Part shown: piece after piece, positions 56,401 to 64,000 of the stretch
Position numbering within the stretch: position 1 is the first letter of the stretch
Layout: every line of letters starts with the position of its first letter
Source: Aphidius gifuensis
Taxonomy: Eukaryota; Arthropoda; Insecta; Hymenoptera; Braconidae
NCBI RefSeq assembly: GCF_014905175.1
Contig: NC_057788.1
Coordinates: forward strand, 26,258,154-26,322,153
Direction of reading: 5' to 3'
Length of the DNA stretch: 64,000 bases
Translations under genes and position numbers: made by a program
The notes under the pieces: generated by a model
What the model was told of the DNA's origin: nothing
The model's database searches: none
Seen by the model: only the letters and a program-made list of their open reading frames with translations

Positions 56401-59400
56401 ATTTCATTTTTATTTTATTTTTTCGATTTTAAATTTTCAACTAAATGTCTTTTTCGCGCCTTTGTTCAAATTTTGTTATTTTTTTTTTTTTTGCTTTTTA
56501 TTACCCAAGAGCAATTCAAGTACCCTTGTAACGATCATCATGAAGAAAATACGAGCACCACGTTGTCGAAGATTACGAGTCCCGTGTGCGCTATCGAGAC
56601 CCACGAAACTGCCTGTATTTTTGAATTTTTTTCTTCATCGTTCGACCCTAAATACTTTTTTTTTACACACTAAATAAGAAGCAAGAATTATTTTTGAGCT
56701 TAATGTATTTTTCATTTTTTATTTATCATACTTAATTTCATTTTATTTTTTTATTTTCAGAGCAATTTAACGCATCTACCAAGACATGAATTTGTGCCTG
56801 GTGTTGGTATGGGTATTGCCAAGTGTCCCTATGATCCCGCTGACAATTCAACAGCAGTTTGGGTCGAAAAAGGAAATCCTGGCGATTTGCCCGCACTTTA
56901 TTCCGGTACTAATGCTGAATTTACCAAAGCAGACACAGTTATATTTCGCACGGATCTCTACAATATGACAATTGGTCGTAAAGCATACAGCTTCAAACGA
57001 ACCCTCAAATACGACTCAAAGTGGCTTGACAGTGAGTAAAGTTTTTTCTTTTTTCATTAAATATCAAATATAAAAAATCATAATCACAGTATAGTATAAA
57101 TAAAAAAAAAATCCAAAAGAATTAGATGCTGTCAATAAGAAGCTAAAAGCTTGTGATTCTCGTTTGAATTGTGCACAATACGATGAACATTTTTGTACAA
57201 TTGAAGCATCACTATTTTCGAACAATGAAAACTCCATTAGGACACATTGATTCTTGACTACTTTTCCAGTCGTTTGATTTTCGTTGTATACGTCAGTTGA
57301 AAAATTTTTTTATTCATGATCACTGGACTTGACAATTGGTCTTTATCATAGATAGTATATAGAATTATTTTTATCAGTTTTTATTATTATTATCATTGTC
57401 TATTACAATGTTAATAACACTTTCACAGTGTTTATCTTTTCAAAAAAAAAATATACGTTAATAAAAATCAAAGAAAATAAAAATATCTGTTCAAGGGGTG
57501 TTGGAGCATTGTCCTTAATATATATTGTAATGATAGAAAAATAAAAAAAAAATAAAAAAGGTCTTTGCTTTAATAGAGGGGGTGTGCCCACCGAGTAGGT
57601 GCAGAGAAACGTGGAGAAATGAATTGCCAAGAATGAGATGGGATGTTGGAAAAAAAGTGAAGGGAAATGGGTGGTTGAAACCTAAAGGTTTTAACCTCTC
57701 AAAAAGAGAAAGGGACGAGTTGTTGAAGTAAGATAGAATAATGTATATATAGTATGAAACGTTGCAAGGGTGCAAGATCTAGGAGAACGGTAATAAAATA
57801 ACGCCCACCCTTTTTCGTCTCAAGCTAAACGTCCCGTTTCAAGAGAGAGTATACTCTTTTCTCTTGCGCTTAATATACGAAAAAGTTAAACTTTGCTCTT
57901 TCTCTTTTTTATTTCTGCATAGAGTTGAAACACACTTGATTTAAATTGTGTGATGTAAAAAAAAAAAAAAATTAAAAAAAGTCAACCCCTCTTTATTTTT
58001 CAAGAAAGAATAATCAAAGATTTTACTTTCACTAACATAGTGTAGCCACAAAATCTTCTTATTTAAAAAACTTTTTCATTTTTGTTAAATTCAATTTTTT
58101 GTTTTTTTTATTTCATCACTTTTAGTGATTAAAAAAAATTAAAAAAAAAAAATTAATAGTCAAAAAAATAAGTTAAAAATTATACGATAAATTGAGTTGA
58201 TTATTTTAAATTGATATTTTTTGTTAAAATGACATATCATTTTTTATTTTTTTGCTGTATCAAGTTTTGATAAGAATTTAATGTTGTGTGTCAGAGTTTC
58301 TTGGCAAATGGTTTTTTCTTTTTTCGTTATTTTAAAATATATACAAGTTTTGATAAACTTAAAAGCATTCACGACCCTTTTCAATCTTTTTTTTTTTTTT
58401 TTTTATTATCATCTATCTGCTTATATTTTTCTGTCTATTTAAAAGTCTCAAGTTACCTTTTAGTTTCTCGCGCTTGAAAAACCAACTTTTACCTTGTATC
58501 ATAGTTTAACTTGAATTGCCCTTGGGATGCATGATTAGCCATTTGTTTTGCTGTTTAATTCGAAGATCGTACAACAACCCCTCAAGGCAACATCAAGAGC
58601 AATTCTTCCCATCGAGTTTGTCTATTAAACAGAGGCGTTGATTAAACGGCCCGAGTGATCATGGTAGAGGGTAAAAGCTTGACTTGACGAATGTGCCCTT
58701 ACGCCAGAAACATTTTAAATTTAAGTTGGAAACAAGTATAAATTGAGACTTGGTAAGGGGGGTGAATTACCTTATCATTCTCGTACTTATTTTTTAAATT
58801 CATACCCTTAATTATATTTTATTTTATTTTCCTTCTACTTTATTTTTGATGCATTTGGAAACTGAGTCTCTTGTTAACGAGGTCTGAATAACGAACTGAC
58901 GAGATTCTAAAGGCCTAGCCACTTTCACGCTCTCTGAACACCTAAAAAATTGCTATTTTATCTTTTTTATTTTTCGTGTTTTAATTTTCTAAGAGTCATA
59001 CAGAAATTTCTTTTTTTTTTTCTATTCACTATCATTATTATAAAACTGCATTTAAGATTATAAAGTTAACTGTCTAGACATTTATTATCTGTGACAATTA
59101 TTGCAAATTGGGTCATATTTTTCTTTTCGTTTTTTCTTCTATTTTAATTAATGGTATTGAAAAATAAAGTATATAAATCAAAAATATGCTTTTGAATCAC
59201 TTACTGATAATAATAAATTTAATTTTTTATTTTATAAAATATCAATTATTGTGTCATTATTTATTATTATTTTTTTTACTTCTTTCATTTTTGTTTTATT
59301 CTACTGGAAAAGTATTATATAAAAAAATTCTTCAATGGAATTTCGATTTGCCGGATCGTAGACGTGCCTATTTGCACGACAGCCCGGAAATTCTTTTCAA

Positions 59401-62400
59401 AGATTTATCGTACTTGTCGTAAAAATGAGAAAGTAATAAAACATACTATTCTATTTTTCTACAAGGTCACCTATGATCCAATAAAAAAAAAAAATATATC
59501 TTTATTTTTTTTAATTTTGAAATAAACTACTTGAATATGGAATTTAAGTGCACTCATGTGCGTTGGAAGTACCGTTTTTGGTAGTTTATTCGGTCGCGAA
59601 ATTATTAACGTTTTTCGTCATAGTATACAGACTATACAAAAAAAAAAAAAAGGGGTGCTGGAAAGCGTATCGTTAAACTCGGTTTTACGATTACTTGAAT
59701 CGTAAAACGACAAGCGGATGATCATTGAACTTGCATTAAATTCAGGGTAGTCCAGACTGATGTACCATCGAAGCCCCTTAAATGAAAACTACAAAAGTCG
59801 TTTAAGGAAGCATTTGAAAAGCTTTTCTACGCTGAATTTTCGTTTAACGCCTTCCAATTTTCTCTTAGCAATAAACATCGTAAATTTTCTTTTTTAACAG
59901 CTATTGCTTTTTCCGTAGTAGCAAAAAGTTTTTACAAATTTTTATTGTGTCTATTATGTTATTTTTATATTCCACTTATTTTTTTTTTTTTTTTAAACAA
60001 TTAAAATTGAAAAAAAAAACCGAAATGATACGAAAGAGTTTGGTTAAATAATGACTAAACTCACCTCTACTGCAGTTGTAGATAAAAATCGTAAATTGAT
60101 GTAGCCAGCATGTTCCATTTAAATTCATATCATCTGAAAAAATAATTACAAAAAAATCATTAGTTAATTTATTTAAAAAAAAAAATAATGAAAATTATTT
60201 TACAACAATAATTTCAGTACACAATAGTATCAGTTGAAATTGTAGATTTATCATAATCATGATAGCAATGTGATATCCTTGTTTGTCAAAGTAAATTAAA
60301 ATAAAAAATTTTACTATATATATAGTTGAGTTGTTAAAGCGAATCAATCAAACGACTGATTAAGTACTCGAAATATATTTCAATGTTATTGATCAACGAA
60401 TAATAATGATTGAATGTTTGTATTAAATTTCAGAACCAAACTTTGTTGGATCATTTGATATTGGACAGCACGTATTTTTTTTCTTTCGAGAAACTGCGGT
60501 TGAATATATAAATTGTGGTAAAAGTGTTTATTCAAGAGTTGCAAGAGTTTGTAAACGAGATACAGGAGGAAAAAATATTTTATCACAAAATTGGGCAACT
60601 TATTTAAAAGCAAGACTTAATTGCTCAATACCTGGAGAATTTCCTTTCTATTTCAATGAAATACGTAAGTTAATTTAATTTATTAATTAAAAATAAAAGT
60701 ATTCCTTTTCATGGAAAATATTTTCAATTATTTAATGATACGATTAATTTTTTTTTTTTTTATAGAGAGCATCTACAAAGTACCCGGTGATGATAGTCAT
60801 TTTTATGGTACATTTACTACATCAACAAATGGTCTAATGGGTTCAGCAATTTGTTCTTTTCACATTGATGCCATACAAGAAGCATTCCGTGGTAAATTCA
60901 AGGAACAAGCAACGAGTAGTAGTGCCTGGTTACCAGTACTTTCAAATAAAGTACCAGAACCAAGACCTGGACAATGTGTTAATGATACAGAAACACTTCC
61001 TGATACTGTACTTAATTTTATCAGATCACATCCACTTATGGACTCGGCAATATCACATGAAAATGAAAAACCAGTATTTTTTAAACGTGACATTATGCTG
61101 ACAAGATTGGTTGTTGATAAATTGAAAATTGATTTTGTTGGACTGGATCTCGAGTACATTGTCTACTATGCTGGTTCAAGTGAGTCAACATTTATTTTTT
61201 CTATTTTTATTATTAATTAAATATTTATTTAAAATCATATTGAGTATCATATGATAGTGTATCGTATTATCCTGACAATCAAATGTCAATTGAAGAGTAA
61301 AAAAAAATTAAACTCCCTTTGAGCTGAGTGACAAATATCAAATTCATTGAAAATGTATTTGTTTTAGCAATGAAAATAACGCCATCAATGATAGCCTAAT
61401 TTTGTTTTATATTTTTTCTTCCTTTATTAACTCGTTGTATTTTATTTTTCGACAGGTGACGGTAGAGTACACAAGGTTGTTCAATGGATTGACAACAATG
61501 GAGAGTCACAATCGATACTACTGGATGTATTTGACGTGACCCCTGGTGAGCCAATTCAAGCGATGGAAATATCCAAGGAGCATAAAGCACTTTATGTCGC
61601 TTCGGACCATCGTATAAAGCAAATCGATTTGGTCATGTGCTCGAGGCGATATGATAACTGTCTACGTTGTGTTCATGATCCATACTGTGGGTGGGATAAA
61701 GATACAAATACCTGCAAACCCTACGCACCTGGGTAAGTTTAATCGAATTTCTAATAAATATTTTCGATGAATAAATTTTTTTTTTTTTCCATTCATTCAT
61801 TTTTATTATTATTATTTATTTTTTGTTGCATTGGTTTATTACTTTTTGAATATGATTCAGTATTTCTATGATATAAAAAAATATAAAAAAAAAAAAATTA
61901 AATTTCAACGAGAATTGAAAATCATTGATGCACGTAATACGTTTTTTCAACGTGCTGGGGGATTCATTCGCAGTTGGTATTCTGAGCCAAAAGTAAATTT
62001 TATTGGATCAAAGTAAGTCGCGTAAATCGTGCACTGGGAAAACTCGATAATGAATCAATTTTTTTTTTCTAATATTTGTTCTTTTTTTTTTTTTTTTTTT
62101 TGTATCCTTTTTAAAGTCTTTTAACTTCAAACTTACTCACTTGAGTAGAAGAATTTCTTGATTGAAAGAAAAATCACGAAATGAAATTTCTGATAATTTA
62201 ATTTGAACTCGTTTCTCAAGTTAAATATGTTTTTTTTTTATATTTTTTGTTCAGGTTGCTTCAAGATGTTTCAAATAGTACAGCAGACGTTTGTGATAGT
62301 AGTGTTGGTAAACGGAAACTCGTTGTGACATGGGGACAATCTGTCCATCTTGGTTGTTTTGTAAAAATGCCTGAAGTACTTGAAAATCAAGAGGTCAAGT

Positions 62401-62950
62401 GGTATCATTACAGTAAAGAAAAGGGAAGATATCAAATTGCATACAAGTATGGAGCTGGAGGTGATAAATTTATTGAGACATCAGAAAAAGGTCTTGTTAT
62501 TGTTGGTGTAAATGAACAAGATGCCGGAAGGTATGATTGTTGGCTTGGTGGTGCTTTACTGTGTTCCTACAATATAACTGTTGATGCACATAGATGTAGT
62601 GCACCAGCAAAATCAAATGATTATCAGAAAATATATTCTGACTGGTGTCATGAATTTGAAAAATACAAATCAGCAATGAAGAGCTGGGAAAGAAAGCAAG
62701 CGGTAAGCTAATTGACATTTTGTTTTTGTTTTTGATAATTTTTTAATTAAGTATTTTCATTCTATTGATATTAAAATAATCGAAATAAAAAAGAGCCAAT
62801 TGAGTTTTTTTAAAAATGCAAGTTTTTAAAACAAAATAATAATTTAAATTTTTTGTTTTTGTTATTTTGTTATAGCAATGCGCGTCGAGGCAAAACGATA
62901 GCAATCAAAATGTTCACACAAACGAGGTATACGGTACTCCTTTAGTGTGA
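41389..62950 (+). CDS. Sema2a: Semaphorin-2A-like secreted guidance ligand, 5' end missing, ten exons
   Basis: Joining 41389-41476, 46687-46738, 55973-56035, 56287-56394, 56761-57031, 60434-60664, 60766-61179, 61456-61732, 62255-62702 and 62876-62950 gives one open frame of about 675 residues with every splice phase consistent. Visible parts are the Sema domain (about residues 1-470, starting EHVREFSCG), the PSI domain (471-497, CLRCVHDPYCGWD), an Ig domain with its Cys pair (536 and 597), and a basic C-terminal tail ending YGTPLV. There is no transmembrane segment before the stop. Fly Sema2a is about 724 residues, so roughly 45-50 N-terminal residues including the signal peptide are missing; no exon for them was found here. 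In the family this is a secreted ligand of Plexin B in axon and dendrite guidance. Sema2b is a close paralogue; the overall match favours 2a, less certainly. Confidence 0.93.
41477..46686 (+). other. Sema2a intron, 5.2 kb
   Basis: GT-AG intron between two Sema domain exons. It is AT-rich with no nested gene visible. A GC-richer patch with homeodomain-like sites lies at 43975-44180. Minus-strand frames near 41875-42138 have some protein-like composition but no recognisable domain. Confidence 0.8.
43975..44180. promoter_or_regulatory. Candidate intronic enhancer with homeodomain-like sites
   Basis: In a roughly 200-bp GC-richer island several TAAT-core sites occur: TTAATTAG near 44009, GATTAAC near 44078, and a perfect inverted pair TAATTGA (44092-44098) and TCAATTA (44107-44113) with an 8-bp spacer. 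TAATTG/TAATTA are established homeodomain cores. A neural enhancer role is an inference from composition and motifs. Confidence 0.28.
46687..46738 (+). CDS. Sema2a: Sema2a exon: Sema domain, KVFRLNL
   Basis: The acceptor TTTTTTTCAG ends at 46686 and the donor GTGAGT starts at 46739. This 52-nt exon completes the Met codon and reads DKVFRLNLSNISHTSCE. It aligns with the VFRLNL strand of insect Sema2 and carries N-glycosylation sequons (NLS, NIS). It ends in phase 0. Confidence 0.92.
53915..53984. other. GC-richer patch with nested inverted repeats
   Basis: GGGGTGAA (53915-53922) pairs with TTCACCCC (53977-53984). Inside lie AACGC/GCGTT (53927-53931 and 53937-53941) and the palindrome GACGTC (53967-53972). 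The patch is sharply GC-richer than the flanking DNA. It could fold as RNA in the pre-mRNA or be a protein-binding element. Confidence 0.3.
54434..54530. repeat. (ATTT)n microsatellite cluster
   Basis: Three runs of the ATTT tetranucleotide repeat lie in this interval, separated by short unrelated stretches. Directly visible. Confidence 0.75.
55973..56035 (+). CDS. Sema2a: Sema2a exon: Sema domain, NCVSKGKSE
   Basis: The acceptor TTTGTTTCAG ends at 55972 and the donor GTAAGT starts at 56036. The exon has 21 codons and includes RDALNLEP and NCVSKGKSE, both characteristic of class 2 semaphorins. Phase 0 at both ends, so skipping it would keep the frame. Confidence 0.92.
56287..56394 (+). CDS. 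Sema2a: Sema2a exon: Sema domain, LYICGTNA
   Basis: The acceptor TTTTTTTAACAG ends at 56286 and the donor GTAAGT starts at 56395. The exon has 36 codons, including DCRNHVRVIQP and the near-universal semaphorin motif LYICGTNAHSP. Phase 0 at both ends. Confidence 0.94.
56395..56760 (+). other. Sema2a intron, 366 bp
   Basis: GT-AG intron between the LYICGTNA and CPYDPADN exons. The middle (about 56510-56630) is GC-richer than usual for these introns and stays open in two frames, but has no exon-like splice signals in phase. Confidence 0.8.
56761..57031 (+). CDS. Sema2a: Sema2a exon: Sema domain, CPYDPADNSTAVWV
   Basis: The acceptor ATTTTCAG ends at 56760 and the donor GTGAGT starts at 57032. 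The exon reads from SNLTHLPR through GIAKCPYDPADNSTAVWVE, YSGTNAEFTKADTVIFR and LKYDSKWLD, all Sema propeller hallmarks. It ends with one base of the next Lys codon. Sequons NLT, NST and NMT are present. Confidence 0.96.
57032..60433 (+). other. Sema2a intron, 3.4 kb
   Basis: GT-AG intron, AT-rich. A GC-richer patch at 59530-59830 includes a perfect hairpin (59682-59708). A short frame near 59330-59420 has protein-like composition but no acceptor, so no exon is called. Confidence 0.8.
59682..59708. repeat. Perfect hairpin, 11-bp stem, 5-nt loop
   Basis: GTTTTACGATT (59682-59692) and AATCGTAAAAC (59698-59708) are exact reverse complements around the loop ACTTG. It is not followed by a terminator-like context and lies inside an intron. 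Confidence 0.75.
60434..60664 (+). CDS. Sema2a: Sema2a exon: Sema domain, FFFRETAVEY
   Basis: The acceptor TTAAATTTCAG ends at 60433 and the donor GTAAGT starts at 60665. The exon completes the Lys codon and reads PNFVGSFDIGQHVFFFFRE, SRVARVCKRDTGG and FPFYFNEI, typical of all semaphorins (the VYFFFRE and RVARVCK motifs). It ends with one base of a Gln codon. Confidence 0.96.
60766..61179 (+). CDS. Sema2a: Sema2a exon: Sema domain, GSAICSFHI to EYIVYYAGS
   Basis: The acceptor TTTTTTATAG ends at 60765 and the donor GTGAGT starts at 61180. This is the second-longest coding exon. It reads SIYKVPGDDSHFYGTF, GSAICSFHIDAIQEAF, LPVLSNKVPEPRPGQC and LNFIRSHPLMD, then ends in the propeller strand EYIVYYAGS. 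The PRPG-C motif is conserved in semaphorins. The frame opens upstream only because the short intron is T-rich. Confidence 0.96.
61456..61732 (+). CDS. Sema2a: Sema2a exon: end of Sema domain and PSI domain
   Basis: The acceptor TTTTTCGACAG ends at 61455 and the donor GTAAGT starts at 61733. The exon completes a Ser codon, reads GRVHKVVQWIDNNGES through the last propeller strand LYVASDHRIKQIDL, then the PSI cysteines (CSRRYDNCLRCVHDPYCGWD). It ends in APG with two bases of the Gly codon. A possible cassette exon follows in the next intron. Confidence 0.96.
61733..62254 (+). other. Sema2a intron between PSI and Ig exons, 522 bp
   Basis: GT-AG intron. It contains the potential 39-nt cassette exon, which would divide it into two introns of about 241 and 242 nt. 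The rest is T-rich and A-rich. Confidence 0.8.
61974..62012 (+). CDS. Sema2a: Possible 39-nt cassette exon between PSI and Ig domains
   Basis: An acceptor (GGATTCATTCGCAG, ending 61973) and a strong donor (GTAAGT from 62013) enclose 39 nt. Inserted between the PSI and Ig exons it keeps the frame exactly: the split Gly codon is rebuilt as GGT and the exit phase fits the next exon. It would add WYSEPKVNFIGSK to the linker. The roughly 50 nt upstream are also GC-richer than normal intron here and stay open in the same frame (for example IIDARNTFFQRAGGFIR), though no in-phase acceptor exists further upstream. The default splice 61732 to 62255 gives the usual PYAPG-LLQDV junction. Confidence 0.35.
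62255..62702 (+). CDS. Sema2a: Sema2a exon: Ig domain and C-terminal helix region
   Basis: The acceptor TTTTTTGTTCAG ends at 62254 and the donor GTAAGC starts at 62703. The exon reads LLQDVSNSTADVCDSS, then the Ig domain (SVHLGCFVKMPEV ... DAGRYDCWLGG, with Cys 536 and 597 as the expected disulfide and WYHYS as the core Trp strand), then SYNITVDAHRC and the class 2 signature NDYQKIYSDWCHEFEKYK. It ends in phase 0 after ERKQA. Confidence 0.96.
62876..62950 (+). CDS. Sema2a: Sema2a last coding exon: C-terminal tail and TGA stop
   Basis: The acceptor TTTTGTTATAG ends at 62875. The exon reads QCASRQNDSNQNVHTNEVYG-TPLV and stops at TGA (62948-62950). The QC start and polar tail match insect Sema2 tails. 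The frame stays open for 61 codons after the stop; see the separate entry. Confidence 0.88.
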   Translation, partial: QCASRQNDSNQNVHTNEVYGTPLV

Positions 62951-63136
62951 TCAAGCCGGTCACTAGACCCTTCATTGAACAGAGATTACGACACGATGAT
63001 CCGCATAAGCATACAACCAAGTAACGATGCATCCGACCATTTTCAACCTCGGTATTACATAACATTGATGCTTCTGATGGTCAACTACCTCGTTGGCATG
63101 TGTTCAACTATCGGGGATTTTCGTCCATCGTGTTAA
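62951..63136 (+). other. In-frame open extension after the Sema2a TGA, with hydrophobic segment
   Basis: After the TGA the same frame continues for 61 codons to a TAA (63134-63136). The stretch is distinctly GC-richer than the rest of the 3' flank, which is A-rich. Its peptide begins SSRSLDPSLNRDYDTM and later has a hydrophobic run, YYITLMLLMVNYLVGM (extension residues 35-50), followed by CSTIGDFRPSC. If translated, the secreted ligand would gain a membrane-anchor-like tail. The bases after the stop (TCA) are not the strong CTA or C context of known leaky stops. No in-phase alternative acceptor that would skip the TGA is visible. It could also simply be 3' UTR that is open by chance. Confidence 0.35.
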
Positions 63137-64000
63137 CTGAATCACGTTAAAATAAAAAAAAAGTACACAGAATACAACGCAATGAAACAACAAAAACAAA
63201 AAAAAAAATAAAACAAAAAGTATACAAGTGCTATTGGACAAAAAAAAATTTATCATAATCATAATTAAATAAATATATAAATCAAAGTGCAACAGTGTGA
63301 CTGTAAAAAAAATAAAATAATATTGATTGTGCGACGGGACTGTTGAAAAAACATGGTGAAAATTGCACTTGTGTTGTTTTTTTTTTTATTTTTTTTTGTT
63401 TTTTTTGTGAATTAGCAAATAACAAAAGCAAAAAAAAAAAAAAAAAGTTTCATTCTGGAGGACCAAGCGACTCGAAGGAGCCGCCATCAGCCGAAGATGC
63501 CGTTACGCCTTTGCAAGCAATGTGAGATATGTCAACAAAAAATTAATAAAAAAAAAGAAAAATCTCTGTTTTCTCAGACCTGTGATAATGGATGGGTAGC
63601 CGAGGCGGCTCGAAAGTTTTATCAAAAAATAACTCGAGTCAACTCATTGAAAAGCAGAAAACAATCATGTAACGTGTATTTTTATCATTTAAAATTTTTT
63701 TATTATTTTAATTTTTTCTGTTATTAATAAAAAATAAATAAGTAATTTAAATAAAAAATTAAAAAAATTTAAATACGTTCATTGTAGAATTTAAAATTGA
63801 AAAATGACGGGAGAAATAAAAATTAATTAATCAAATAAAATTAAAATAATAACAGAATTATCATAGCAAGGCAATGAGAATCGAGCGCGTTATCATAACA
63901 CGTTTTAAAGTTACATTATGAGATTATTAAATTTAATAACTTAATTGTTAAGACACCTTACATGAATGACTCGATGAGTTTTACATATTTATCTAATTTT
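63137..64000 (+). other. Probable 3' UTR and downstream flank of Sema2a
   Basis: Several AATAAA signals occur (63151, 63207, 63268, 63311, 63545, 63726), so the true polyadenylation site cannot be chosen. A GC-richer island (about 63447-63530, then 63580-63620) sits between A-rich runs and may still be 3' UTR. No further gene is visible up to the window end. Confidence 0.5.

Noticed and set aside
59330..59420. Protein-like peptide (LQWNFDLPDRRRAYLHD) in the 3.4-kb Sema2a intron
   Set aside because: No acceptor in the right phase and no donor after it; the Sema domain is already complete across the flanking exons.

Overview
The window looks like one end of an insect gene locus. The DNA is very AT-rich, with long poly-A and poly-T runs, large introns and little coding sequence. 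The only gene I recognise with confidence is a class 2 secreted semaphorin (Sema2a type) on the + strand. The close match to insect Sema2 proteins and the strongly AT-rich, CpG-containing non-coding DNA suggest an insect, perhaps a parasitoid wasp. The order-level guess is weak.

Positions 1 to 41388 hold no exon I can prove. They look like the very long 5' intron of the semaphorin gene, or its upstream flank. Two sites (7805/7806 and 17013/17014) have the exact form of recursive-splice 'ratchet' points: a pyrimidine-rich acceptor ending CAG, directly followed by a GTAAG donor. They argue that a + strand intron crosses both positions and that the 5' exon, with the signal peptide, lies upstream of 7.8 kb or outside the window. 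This part also holds a repeat block at 24.4-26.7 kb: an identical 222-bp direct repeat around a 1.9-kb segment that contains a short inverted repeat, a diverged foldback and an AT-rich tandem array. There are also several clusters of transcription-factor-like sites (CRE, XRE/bHLH-PAS, E-box).

From 41389 to 62950 ten coding exons can be joined with all splice phases consistent. They give about 675 residues: nearly all of the Sema domain, the PSI domain, one Ig domain and the basic, hydrophilic C-terminal tail. The first roughly 45-50 residues are missing. The protein should act as a secreted, repulsive or attractive guidance ligand for Plexin B in nervous system wiring.

Two features go beyond the standard gene model. 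A 39-nt, phase-preserving potential cassette exon (61974-62012) lies between the PSI and Ig exons. Directly after the TGA stop the frame stays open for 61 more codons (62951-63136); this stretch is GC-richer than its surroundings and encodes a hydrophobic, membrane-anchor-like segment. If the TGA is read through, edited or otherwise bypassed, this normally secreted ligand would gain a membrane tether. This is the most unusual observation in the window and is an inference that needs comparative and expression data.
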